From an uncultured Alphaproteobacteria bacterium (GTDB lineage: Bacteria; Pseudomonadota; Alphaproteobacteria; HIMB59; GCA-002718135), in assembly GCA_902570155.1 (NCBI GenBank), contig CACFXU010000011.1, positions 1 to 34,642 on the forward strand: a DNA stretch of 34,642 nucleotides, written 5' to 3'. The translations under genes were made by a program, and so were the position numbers. Shown one piece after another: positions 25,966-32,696 of this stretch. Position 1 is the stretch's first letter. Each line of letters opens with the position of its first letter. The notes under the pieces were generated by a model. The model saw only the letters and a list, made by a program, of their open reading frames with translations, was not told the origin of the DNA and made no database searches.

Positions 25966-26842
25966 TTTCTTTTTTATAACTATCATAAATATAAATTATT
26001 ATTCCTATCCAAATAATTATAAATGATATTAACTTAATTTGTAAAATTTCTTCATTAAGAATAAATACTGAAGTTATAAAATGAAATGTTGGTGCTAAAT
26101 AAAATAAAACTCCAGCAAGACCTAATTGAATAAATTTTAAACCCAAATTAAAAAAAAATAATGGAAAAATCGTTACAGCTCCAGTTAGAATTAAAAATAA
26201 TGATGTCTTAAAATCAATACTAAAGATACTATTTTCATTTTGCCAAAATAAATAAACTAAATATGGGATAGATATTAAAGATATTATGAAAGTCTCATAT
26301 AGTAAACCAATTGAAGGATTAACATTAACTTGTTTTCTTAATAATCCATATATCGCCCATGAGGTTCCAATCCAAATTATTAGGAATGGAAATTGATTTA
26401 AATTAATAAATAAGAATAATATACCTGACAACATAAGACATACAGATACAAATTTAGGCTTAGTTATTTTCTCATTTAAAAAAAAATAACCAAGAACAAT
26501 ACTTATCATTGGAGTAATAAAGTAACCCATTGATGCATCCTGAACTCTTTCTTGTCCTACAGAATAAATAAAACCTGCCCAGTTACCTGCAATAAGAAAA
26601 GCTGTAATTGTTAAAATAAAAATTTTTTTTTTCGATTTAAATATTTCAATAAAATCACTTATATTTGAAATTAAAATTAATAATAAAAATAAAAAAATAA
26701 ATGACCAAAAACCTCTATGAGCTACAACTTCAGTAGTCTCAACGTGATTTAACTCATTAAAAAAAAGAGGTTGTGGAAGCCCCCAAAAAATTGCTGCTAT
26801 ACAGGAAAATATTACACCTTTAGAAAATTTATTATTTAACAA
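25943..26842 (-). CDS. rarD: RarD-type EamA-family membrane transporter
   Basis: A 299-residue inner-membrane protein with about ten hydrophobic helices in two EamA repeats. The first helix carries [20 protein letters not shown] and is followed by [11 protein letters not shown], the RarD hallmark; [19 protein letters not shown] and [19 protein letters not shown] end the repeats. RarD proteins are drug/metabolite exporters by family; the true substrate is unknown. It is the last gene of map-purB-bolA-grxD-rarD, one base after grxD, and overlaps the end of rpsD. Confidence 0.9.
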   Translation of the reverse strand: MLNNKFSKGVIFSCIAAIFWGLPQPLFFNELNHVETTEVVAHRGFWSFIFLFLLLILISNISDFIEIFKSKKKIFILTITAFLIAGNWAGFIYSVGQERVQDASMGYFITPMISIVLGYFFLNEKITKPKFVSVCLMLSGILFLFINLNQFPFLIIWIGTSWAIYGLLRKQVNVNPSIGLLYETFIISLISIPYLVYLFWQNENSIFSIDFKTSLFLILTGAVTIFPLFFFNLGLKFIQLGLAGVLFYLAPTFHFITSVFILNEEILQIKLISFIIIWIGIIIYIYDSYKKEIILNNTQ

Positions 26843-26843
26843 A

Positions 26844-27185
26844 CTAAGATGGATTTACGTCTATTCCATTTGTATTGAATAATTCTAATAATTCACCACT
26901 TTCAAACATTTCTGTGATAATATCACACCCACCTATAAATTCTTTCTTAACATAAAGTTGTGGTATGGTTGGCCAATTAGAATATATTTTAATACCTTCT
27001 CTCATTTCGTCACTCTCTAACACATTCACACTTCCAAATTTAACACCTACTTTATTTAATATTTCAACTACTCTTGCAGAAAATCCACACATTGGAAATA
27101 CAGGGGTGCCCTTCATGAAAAGCATTACATCATTTGAGTTAATTTCATTTTCTATATTTTGAGATACATGGTCGTTATTATTCAT
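26844..27185 (-). CDS. grxD: Monothiol glutaredoxin, Grx4 type
   Basis: A 113-residue CGFS glutaredoxin that carries a [2Fe-2S] cluster with glutathione and hands it to iron-sulfur targets. The active site MKGTPVFPMCGFSARVVEIL has Cys33. WPTIPQLYVKKEFIGGCDI provides the cis-Pro and glutathione-binding loop. It lies two bases after bolA; Grx4 and BolA bind one another as an iron-sulfur/iron-sensing complex, so the gene pair is functionally meaningful. Confidence 0.96.
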   Translation of the reverse strand: MNNNDHVSQNIENEINSNDVMLFMKGTPVFPMCGFSARVVEILNKVGVKFGSVNVLESDEMREGIKIYSNWPTIPQLYVKKEFIGGCDIITEMFESGELLELFNTNGIDVNPS

Positions 27186-27187
27186 TA

Positions 27188-27418
27188 TTACTCCGATACA
27201 GTTTTTAGCTTAAGAGCGTGCAAATCACTACCCATTTTACCATTAAAAGCATTATAAACCATTTTATGTTGTTCTACTCTTGTTTTTCCAGAAAAGGATT
27301 TTGAAGTCACTGTAGCACTGTAATGATCTCCGTCTCCTTTAAGATCTTCAATTTCAACAGTTGCATCTGGTATAGCTTCTTTAATAAATTGTTCTATTTG
27401 TTCAACAGTCATTGGCAT
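27188..27418 (-). CDS. bolA: BolA-family protein
   Basis: A 76-residue BolA protein with the class II KH-like fold and the invariant His in VEQHKMVYNAF. It follows the pattern of short alphaproteobacterial BolA/IbaG members (PDATVEIEDLKGDGDHYSATVTS). It partners with the Grx4 gene two bases downstream and helps in Fe-S cluster transfer. Whether it is the BolA or IbaG subtype is not decided. Confidence 0.94.
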   Translation of the reverse strand: MPMTVEQIEQFIKEAIPDATVEIEDLKGDGDHYSATVTSKSFSGKTRVEQHKMVYNAFNGKMGSDLHALKLKTVSE

Positions 27419-27455
27419 TCATATAAGATAGTTCAGATATTAAAAAAAATAAAGA

Positions 27456-28748
27456 CTATTTAATTTTATTTTTAAAAATCCAATCTATTTTCTTTAGATC
27501 GTTATCATCTTTAATGATTTTTACGATTTCTTTTGAATTTAATTTTTTGTTTAATTCTTTATTTTTTTGTAAAACTTGAGAAAAATTCTTATTATTATTC
27601 CACGTTTCCATGGCACTTTCTTGAACAATTTTATAGGCTTCTTGTCTTTTCAATCCTTTTTCAATTAGTTTTAACATAATATTGTGAGTTCTATGTAAAC
27701 CCCCAAGCATATTTAAATTTTTCAACATATTTTTTGGATAGACTTTTAAATTCTTTATAATGCCATTTAAACGACTCAGTGCAAAATCAGTTGCAATTGT
27801 AATATCTGGAGTCGTAATTCTTTCAACACTAGAATGGCTAATATCTCTCTCGTGCCAAAGTACGACATTTTCTAGTGAAGGTATTACACCACTTCTAATA
27901 TAACGTGAGATACCTGTTAAGTTCTCACTTAATACTGGATTACGTTTGTGAGGCATTGCAGAAGAACCCTTTTGCTTAGAAGAAAAACTTTCTTCAACTT
28001 CTAATACCTCTGTTTTTTGTAAATTTCGAATTTCCACTGCAAACCTCTCAATAGAAGATGCTAAAATTCCTAGTACAGAGAAAAAATACGCATGCCTATC
28101 TCTTGGAATTACTTGAGTTGATACATCTTCAGAATTTAGTTTAAGTTTTTTTGCTACATAATCTTGAACTCGTGGGTCTATAGAATTAAATGTTCCAACG
28201 GGTCCAGAAATAGCACAAACAGATATTTCGTTGATTGCCTGGTCAAGTCTTTCTAAATTTCTTTTAAACTCAAAATAAAAGGAAGATAATTTTAATCCAA
28301 AAGTAATAGGTTCAGCATGTATACCATGACTTCTTCCAATCATTAATGTGTCTTTATATTTTTTAGATTTGATTTTTAAACTTTGAATACATTCTACTAA
28401 GCTTTTTCTTATTATTTCAGAGGTTTGCTTTAGTTGTACGGAAAATGAAGTATCAATAATATCACTTGATGTTACACCAAAATGAAAATATTTTGATGAG
28501 TCGCCAATATATTTGCTTACATTATTTATATAAGCAACAACATCATGTTTTGTTTCTTTTTCAATTTTTTCTATTTCTTTAATATTAAATTTTGCTTTAT
28601 TTCTTATTTCTTTTGCTGCTTTTTTTGGAATAACGCCGAGCATTGCTTGTTTTTCTGCAATCAAACACTCAATCTCTGTCCAAATTGTAAATTTATTTTC
28701 TAATGACCAAATCTTTTCAATTTTAGGTCTATTATATCTAGGTATCAT
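27456..28748 (-). CDS. purB: Adenylosuccinate lyase
   Basis: A 430-residue homotetrameric lyase that releases fumarate at two steps of purine synthesis (SAICAR to AICAR and adenylosuccinate to AMP). The family signature GSSAMPHKRNP lies at 261-271, the catalytic histidine in GRSHGIHAEP at 141, and TSSDIIDTS at 93-101. Its length is normal for the PurB form in alphaproteobacteria. It stands 9 bases after map and 37 bases before bolA on the same strand, probably in one transcript. Confidence 0.96.
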   Translation of the reverse strand: MIPRYNRPKIEKIWSLENKFTIWTEIECLIAEKQAMLGVIPKKAAKEIRNKAKFNIKEIEKIEKETKHDVVAYINNVSKYIGDSSKYFHFGVTSSDIIDTSFSVQLKQTSEIIRKSLVECIQSLKIKSKKYKDTLMIGRSHGIHAEPITFGLKLSSFYFEFKRNLERLDQAINEISVCAISGPVGTFNSIDPRVQDYVAKKLKLNSEDVSTQVIPRDRHAYFFSVLGILASSIERFAVEIRNLQKTEVLEVEESFSSKQKGSSAMPHKRNPVLSENLTGISRYIRSGVIPSLENVVLWHERDISHSSVERITTPDITIATDFALSRLNGIIKNLKVYPKNMLKNLNMLGGLHRTHNIMLKLIEKGLKRQEAYKIVQESAMETWNNNKNFSQVLQKNKELNKKLNSKEIVKIIKDDNDLKKIDWIFKNKIK

Positions 28749-28757
28749 TTTTTCTAC

Positions 28758-29552
28758 TTATACATCCTTTATTGGAAAAGCTGTATTATTTTTAGATAAT
28801 GTAAATATTTCATTTCCTTCGTCTGTTATTCCAATTGTATGCTCGAATTGAGCAGATAAAGATTTATCTTTTGTTACAGCCGTCCATCCATCATTTAATA
28901 TTTTTGTTTGCCATCCACCAAAATTAATCATTGGTTCAATTGTTAAAAACATCCCAGGTTCTAACATTGGTCCCTCACCCGGTTCTCCAAAGTGTAAAAC
29001 ACTAGGCGGAGTATGAAATTCTTTTCCAATTCCATGACCACAAAAATCTCTTACTACAGAATAACCATTTCCTTCTGCAAGTTTCTGAATTTTATTTCCT
29101 ATATCGCCTATATGCTTACCAGGTTTAGCTTCACTAATACCAATTAATAAAGATTCATAAGTTATTTTCAAAAATTCATAATTTTTTTTATTTGTTTTGC
29201 CTGCAACAAACATTCTCGAACTATCACCATGCCAACCATTTAGAATAACCGTTACATCTACATTTACTATATCGCCATCAGATAGAATTTTTCTTTCAGA
29301 AGGAATTCCATGGCAAACAACATGATTTACAGATGTACATACTGATTTTGGAAAACCTTTATAATTTAAAGGAGCTGGTATTGCTTTGTTTTGAATTATT
29401 TGATCATGACATATATCATTTATTTCTTGAGTACTTATTCCTGGAACAATCTTTTCATTTAAAGAATCTAAAACATCAGCAGCTAAAGAACCAGCTTCCC
29501 TCATGCCTTCAAAATCTTTTTTCTTATGTATTGGAATATTATTGTTTCTCAT
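28758..29552 (-). CDS. map: Methionine aminopeptidase, type I
   Basis: A 264-residue metalloprotease that removes the initiator methionine from nascent proteins. The five metal ligands fit NVDVTVILNGWHGDSSRMF (two Asp), FCGHGIGKEFH (His), LTIEPMI (Glu) and AQFEHTIGIT (Glu). The substrate-site His lies in VNHVVCHGIPS. The length is typical for type Ia. It heads the minus-strand run that continues with purB. It diverges from the CinA-domain gene at 29610 with 57 bp between starts. Confidence 0.96.
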   Translation of the reverse strand: MRNNNIPIHKKKDFEGMREAGSLAADVLDSLNEKIVPGISTQEINDICHDQIIQNKAIPAPLNYKGFPKSVCTSVNHVVCHGIPSERKILSDGDIVNVDVTVILNGWHGDSSRMFVAGKTNKKNYEFLKITYESLLIGISEAKPGKHIGDIGNKIQKLAEGNGYSVVRDFCGHGIGKEFHTPPSVLHFGEPGEGPMLEPGMFLTIEPMINFGGWQTKILNDGWTAVTKDKSLSAQFEHTIGITDEGNEIFTLSKNNTAFPIKDV

Positions 29553-29609
29553 TTAAAAAATAATTACTTACGATTAATAAATAATATATAGAAAATATCA
29601 ATTAATCAT

Positions 29610-30356
29610 ATGAGTTCTTTTACTGCAGGTGTTATTGTTATTGGCGATGAAATACTTTCTGGCAGAACTCAAGATACAAACTCAAATTATATTGCAAAAA
29701 AATTATTAAAAGCTGGAATTAAGTTAGAGGAGGTTATTGTTATTCAGGATGATAAAAAAACAATAATAGAAAATATTTTAAAATATAGCTTAAAATACTC
29801 TTATGTTTTTACTACTGGAGGAATTGGACCAACTCATGATGATATAACTTCAGAAAGTATATCTGCAGCCTTTAATTTACAATATGAAACAAATAAAATG
29901 GCTTTTGAGATTCTTGAAAATTATTATCCAAAAGGTGAATTTAATGAAAGCAGGCAAAGAATGGCCAAAATGCCATCTGGTTCAGAGCTCATTTTAAATC
30001 CAATGACCGCTGCACCAGGATTTATTATAAAAAATATCTATGTTTTACCCGGTGTGCCAGAAATAATGCAGGTTATGTTTGAGGAATTAATGAAAAAAAT
30101 TAAAAAAGGTAACCCAAAACTTGTTACAACAATTAATACTAATTTATACGAAAGTAAAATTGCAAAAAATTTAAAAAATATTCAAAAAAATTATACAAAT
30201 GCATCAATCGGTAGTTACCCATTTTTTAATCTTGCAGCTAAAACAGGCGGTGTTAACATAGTTGTTTCATCATGGGAGATGAAATCTATTCAACCAATAG
30301 TTGATGATATAACTAAGATGATTGAATTAAATGGTGGAAAAAGTTCTATAGTTTGA
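29610..30356 (+). CDS. CinA-type molybdopterin-binding-domain protein (N-terminal domain only)
   Basis: A 248-residue protein with the MoaB/MogA-like fold found in the N-terminal half of CinA. It shows GVIVIGDEILSGRTQDTNSNYIA at the start, TTGGIGPTHDDITSE in the middle, and NPMTAAPGFII with VLPGVPEIMQVMF after. The C-terminal nicotinamide-nucleotide amidase domain is absent. In CinA this half has been linked to ADP-ribose or NMN pyrophosphatase activity, but free-standing copies have no settled function. Its gene ends only 16 bases before the 5' tRNA half, so the region between it and the tRNA element has little other room. Confidence 0.9.
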   Translation: MSSFTAGVIVIGDEILSGRTQDTNSNYIAKKLLKAGIKLEEVIVIQDDKKTIIENILKYSLKYSYVFTTGGIGPTHDDITSESISAAFNLQYETNKMAFEILENYYPKGEFNESRQRMAKMPSGSELILNPMTAAPGFIIKNIYVLPGVPEIMQVMFEELMKKIKKGNPKLVTTINTNLYESKIAKNLKNIQKNYTNASIGSYPFFNLAAKTGGVNIVVSSWEMKSIQPIVDDITKMIELNGGKSSIV

Positions 30357-30372
30357 TATTAGTTCAGAAAAA

Positions 30373-30410
30373 GGCCTCGTGGTGGAATGGTAGACACAAA
30401 GGACTTAAAA
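30373..30410 (+). pseudogene. Truncated tRNA-Leu(UAA), 5' half
   Basis: The first 38 bases of a tRNA-Leu: acceptor strand GGCCTCG, D arm, anticodon 5' strand AAGGA and the loop CTTAAAA (30404-30410), then unrelated sequence beginning GACTAGCC. The first 37 bases are identical to the intact gene at 30610. The fourth A matches the intronless loop, whereas the intron-containing copy reads CTTAAAG here, so this half comes from an intronless gene. Joined to the 3' half at 32635 it makes a complete, perfectly paired tRNA. A TTGAAT/TATAGT pair at 30322/30347 may be the old promoter. Confidence 0.85.
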
Positions 30411-30428
30411 GACTAGCCGACTAAGTAA

Positions 30429-30507
30429 CCCTCGCATTACTAAATAATTAAAAATTTAACATTCTTCGGGATTCGTTTTTTGGGAAATTAATAGCCCTCG
30501 TATCACT
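30429..30507 (+). repeat. Pair of 13-base direct repeats near the left end of the element
   Basis: CCCTCGCATTACT (30429-30441) and CCCTCGTATCACT (30495-30507) differ at two bases and are 66 bases apart. They lie in the 199-base non-coding stretch between the 5' tRNA half and the intact tRNA. They are GC-richer than their surroundings. They could be protein-binding sites for a recombinase or accessory factor; nothing else in the stretch looks coding. Confidence 0.4.
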
Positions 30508-30518
30508 TTCTTTTTTAA

Positions 30519-30529
30519 TATTGCGACAC
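30519..30529 (-). repeat. Left-end inverted copy of the GTCGCAATA repeat
   Basis: TATTGCGACAC is the exact reverse complement of GTGTCGCAATA at 32554-32564 near the other end of the element. The 11-base match between the two ends, in opposite orientation, fits binding sites for one element-specific protein at both ends. Confidence 0.5.
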
Positions 30530-30567
30530 AGAAAAATATAAATAATCTTAAAAATTAAGGAAACAAT

Positions 30568-30597
30568 TTGTTTTTTATTGATACATTTTTGTATATA
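30568..30597 (+). promoter_or_regulatory. Possible promoter of the replacement tRNA-Leu
   Basis: TTGTTT (30568-30573) and TATATA (30592-30597) are 18 bases apart and end 12 bases before the tRNA. This would give the element's tRNA its own promoter, independent of the disrupted gene. In AT-rich DNA such matches are common, so confidence is limited. Confidence 0.35.
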
Positions 30598-30609
30598 ACG
30601 ACTTTAAGT

Positions 30610-30888
30610 GGCCTCGTGGTGGAATGGTAGACACAAAGGACTTAAAGCAATTTGAGTGCCATAGTCGAAAGACCGTGAGTAGAACTCCTTAAATTCGGTG
30701 GAGGCTTAACTGCTAATACCGAGCCAAGCCTTGAAGAAGGAAGGTGTAGAGACTTAACAGGGAGCACCGTTTAGGTGAAGATAAAGTCCAGACTACAAAC
30801 ACCTTAATAGGGTGGCAGTGAAAACTGTGGTGGTATGAAAATCCTTGCCCTTTTGGGAGTGCCGGTTCAAGTCCGGCCGAGGCTACCA
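30610..30888 (+). tRNA. tRNA-Leu(UAA) interrupted by a group I intron
   Basis: Exons 30610-30643 and 30838-30888 join into an 85-nt tRNA-Leu. The acceptor stem GGCCTCG/CGAGGCT pairs fully (one G-U at the end), the anticodon stem is AAGGA/TCCTT with loop CTTAAAA, the long variable arm has CCC-TTTT-GGG, the T arm is GCCGG-TTCAAGT-CCGGC, and the CCA end is encoded. The intron sits between U34 and A35 of the anticodon. This is the intact copy of the locus; partial copies lie at 30373 and 32635. If it is the only tRNA-Leu(UAA) in the genome, self-splicing is essential for decoding UUA, a very frequent codon in this AT-rich genome. Confidence 0.92.
30644..30837 (+). ncRNA. Group I intron (IC3-like) in the tRNA-Leu anticodon loop
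   Basis: A 194-nt intron starting after exon ACTT and ending in the conserved terminal G (30837). The internal guide GAGT (30654-30657) pairs with exon ACTT, giving the required G-U pair at the 5' splice site. The core resembles the Azoarcus tRNA-Ile intron closely: AAATTCGGT pairing with ACCGAGCCAAGCC (P3/P8 side), then GGTGTAGAGACTTAACAGGG and AAGATAAAGTCCAGACTA for P7. The 3' part GGTGGCAGTGAAAACTGTGG can form P9. No homing endonuclease is encoded. It should self-splice, using guanosine; this was not tested by folding software. Confidence 0.9.
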
Positions 30889-30890
30889 AT
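30838..30890 (+). repeat. 53-base direct repeat, copy A (3' half of tRNA-Leu)
   Basis: Identical base for base to 32635-32687. It begins at the AAAA of the anticodon loop and ends two bases after CCA. It is the 3' exon of the intact intron-bearing tRNA, preceded by the intron's last G. Its counterpart is preceded by CTT, the rest of an uninterrupted loop. Repeats from anticodon loop to tRNA 3' end are typical attachment-site duplications of tRNA-integrating elements. Confidence 0.85.
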
Positions 30891-30901
30891 AAAAAATAAA
30901 A

Positions 30902-31261
30902 TTACTTACAGAGATACTCTTCCCCGTGCCAATCAAGTTTAGACATTAAAGCTATGTTAGCTTTTCCTGCATATTCTGCATTCCTATCGGACAACTCACA
31001 AAACTTTTGAGCTCTGGCATCTAATTGAGATTTATTTAATTTATATTTAGATAAAACAGTATGCTTAATATAAACTACGCCATTATCAGTTGCGCAAGCA
31101 AAAGATGAATTATAACCAGTAGCTATTGTTGGGTCATATACACAATCTGTATCCATTTTAGGATTGAAAGCAGCCTTTTTTTGACCTGGAGGAGTATAAG
31201 TTGTGCTTACACAACTAATTACAAAAATTAATATTAAAAATATAGTCGAAATTTTATACAT
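30902..31261 (-). CDS. Small Cys-containing lipoprotein, unknown function
   Basis: A 119-residue predicted lipoprotein. The N-terminus MYKISTIFLILIFVISC is a lipoprotein signal peptide with the modified Cys at 17, followed by V and S, so outer-membrane sorting is likely. The mature part has four more cysteines (TDCVYD, FACATD, KFCELS and the penultimate residue of the protein), which could form two disulfides in the periplasm. I do not recognise the family. It ends 13 bases after the intact tRNA inside the tRNA-inserted element and diverges from the protease gene with 21 bp between the starts, suggesting shared regulation. Confidence 0.75.
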   Translation of the reverse strand: MYKISTIFLILIFVISCVSTTYTPPGQKKAAFNPKMDTDCVYDPTIATGYNSSFACATDNGVVYIKHTVLSKYKLNKSQLDARAQKFCELSDRNAEYAGKANIALMSKLDWHGEEYLCK

Positions 31262-31282
31262 TTTTTTGTATGATAATAAATT

Positions 31283-32500
31283 GTGATAAAACTATCAAAT
31301 ATTTTTTTAATATTAATCTTACTTATTTGTTCACAAAAAGCATATTCCTTAAAATCCACAGTTCCTGGAGAGGGTGGTTATGGAACTATTGAATATGAGG
31401 GTGTAATAATTACTGGAACTTTTAATAGTAAATATGATTGGTGCAGAGATTGTGTTTACAGAATTCCTAACGAAAGAATAAGAATTGAGGGCAATTTTGC
31501 AAAAAAACAAATAAAGAAAAATGGTTGGGATTTAGTTCCAAAAGATAATGAAGCTATATTTTATGATGAAGAAAGAGATTTAATATTTACTGGAAGATTT
31601 AAAGTTAAATATGGTGAGGGTTGGGATTTTGGCTCTGGTTTAATTGAATATAAAGGAAAAAAATATTCTTCAAATACTTATGGATATTGGGAAGCTGGTG
31701 AAGAGGTTCTTGAAAAATATAATGAAGAAATTATTGCTGAAAATAATAAAGCGCTAGAATTAGAAAAAAAGAAAAAAGAAAAAGAAAGAAGAGAAAATGA
31801 ACCTTTCTATGGTTATGATGATAATGATATAATTCCAGCTGCTACAGGTTCTGGGTTTTTTATTAGTAATGATGGTAAAGTAGTTTCAAATTTTCATGTT
31901 GTAGACTCATGTGATAACCTTAAAATATTCTATGATGGAAAAGAATATAGAGCTGATACCATTGCTCAAGATACATTCAATGATTTAAGCCTTCTAGTAA
32001 CAAGTGCAAAGCCATCAATTTATTATAATATTTCAGAAAATAATGTTGGTTTACTTGAGGATGTTATAGTAGCTGGTTTTCCACTAGGCAAAAAAGTAAG
32101 TTCTTCAATTAAAACATCAAGAGGAAGTGTAACCTCTCTTTCAGGTTATGGTGATAATTTTTCAAATTTTCAAATTGATGCAGCACTTAATCAAGGAAAT
32201 AGTGGAGGTCCAATAATTGATAATTATGGAAATGTTGTTGGTGTTGCAGTATCAAAATATGGAATGGAAGAGGGTGTTGAAAGTTTTAATTTTGGAATTA
32301 AATCTTCTGTGTTAAGAAATTTTTTAGAATCTAATAACATCAAATATTCTAAAGGAAAAAATATTGAATTAGAAAGAACCGAACTTGCCAAACTTATTAC
32401 TAGTTCAACTGTATTTATAGAATGCTGGATGACGGTAGAAAAAATCAAATTAATTCTTTCTTATGAAGATAATATGAAAGCAATGTTACCATTAAACTAA
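31283..32500 (+). CDS. Secreted trypsin-like serine protease with N-terminal MORN-like repeats
   Basis: A 405-residue exported protein. Residues 1-22 are a signal peptide ending in AYS. Residues about 30-135 hold Gly/Tyr-rich MORN-like repeats (GYGTIEYEGVIITGTF, FTGRFKVKYGEGWDFGSG) with a Cys pair at 54/57. A Glu/Lys coiled segment spans 143-172. An S1C/HtrA-type protease domain starts near 185 with His205 (SNFHVVDSC), Asp234 (FNDLSLLV) and Ser307 (QGNSGGPI). A PDZ domain is absent; the C-terminal 50 residues are unassigned. The start is GTG at 31283; the nearby ATG at 31270 is out of frame. It is the main cargo of the tRNA-inserted element. Targets are unknown; similar proteins occur in SAR11-type genomes as I recall. 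Confidence 0.82.
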   Translation: MIKLSNIFLILILLICSQKAYSLKSTVPGEGGYGTIEYEGVIITGTFNSKYDWCRDCVYRIPNERIRIEGNFAKKQIKKNGWDLVPKDNEAIFYDEERDLIFTGRFKVKYGEGWDFGSGLIEYKGKKYSSNTYGYWEAGEEVLEKYNEEIIAENNKALELEKKKKEKERRENEPFYGYDDNDIIPAATGSGFFISNDGKVVSNFHVVDSCDNLKIFYDGKEYRADTIAQDTFNDLSLLVTSAKPSIYYNISENNVGLLEDVIVAGFPLGKKVSSSIKTSRGSVTSLSGYGDNFSNFQIDAALNQGNSGGPIIDNYGNVVGVAVSKYGMEEGVESFNFGIKSSVLRNFLESNNIKYSKGKNIELERTELAKLITSSTVFIECWMTVEKIKLILSYEDNMKAMLPLN

Positions 32501-32544
32501 TATGCAAAGGACTAGATTTTAATTGTATTCATTTTTTAATTATC

Positions 32545-32581
32545 GTCGCAATAGTGTCGCAATAAGTCGGAATAATGCGAC
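32545..32581 (+). repeat. Phased GTCGCAATA repeats near the right end of the element
   Basis: GTCGCAATA at 32545-32553 and 32556-32564, a one-base variant GTCGGAATA at 32566-32574, and an inverted GCGAC at 32577-32581. The units are 11 and 10 bases apart, one DNA helical turn, so a protein would bind them on one face. The sequence is distinctly GC-richer than its surroundings. One inverted copy lies near the left end (30519). They may be arm-type recombinase sites, excision-factor sites or iterons. The rest of 32501-32634 holds no gene that I can see. Confidence 0.6.
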
Positions 32582-32634
32582 TCTGATAAAAATTTTTGTT
32601 GATAATGGGGGTTTATAGTAATTGAGTAGTTCTT

Positions 32635-32685
32635 AAAATCCTTGCCCTTTTGGGAGTGCCGGTTCAAGTCCGGCCGAGGCTACCA
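32635..32685 (+). pseudogene. Truncated tRNA-Leu(UAA), 3' half
   Basis: The last 51 bases of tRNA-Leu: AAAA of the anticodon loop, TCCTT stem strand, variable arm, T arm, acceptor strand and encoded CCA. It is identical to the 3' exon of the intact gene (30838-30888). It is preceded by CTT (32632-32634), giving the full loop CTTAAAA, but no anticodon-stem 5' strand follows upstream. With the 5' half at 30373-30410 it reconstitutes an intronless tRNA. It represents the right-hand attachment site (attR-like) of the element and lies 11 bases before the VOC-protein gene. Confidence 0.88.
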
Positions 32686-32696
32686 ATCGATAAATT

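Larger units (their letters stand above)
30411..32638. mobile_element. 2.2-kb element inserted in the anticodon loop of tRNA-Leu(UAA)
   Basis: The segment lies between the two halves of a tRNA-Leu(UAA) gene and is bounded by the 7-base anticodon loop CTTAAAA at 30404-30410 and 32632-32638. It carries an intact tRNA-Leu(UAA) with a group I intron (30610-30888), a small lipoprotein gene, a secreted protease gene, and repeats near both ends. The layout (split tRNA plus replacement tRNA) is that of tRNA-targeting elements moved by tyrosine recombinases. No recombinase is encoded, so the element is either non-autonomous or a remnant. That it is mobile is inference from structure. Confidence 0.7.

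Noticed and set aside
30373-30888. tmRNA or other permuted RNA
   Set aside because: The sequences fold as tRNA-Leu with a long variable arm and a group I intron core; there is no tag reading frame or tmRNA alanine acceptor pattern.
30373-32685. Split tRNA whose two halves are joined in trans
   Set aside because: The 5' half is not followed by half of an intron and the 3' half is not preceded by one, so no trans-splicing structure is available. An intact copy exists between them, and an insertion event explains the halves.
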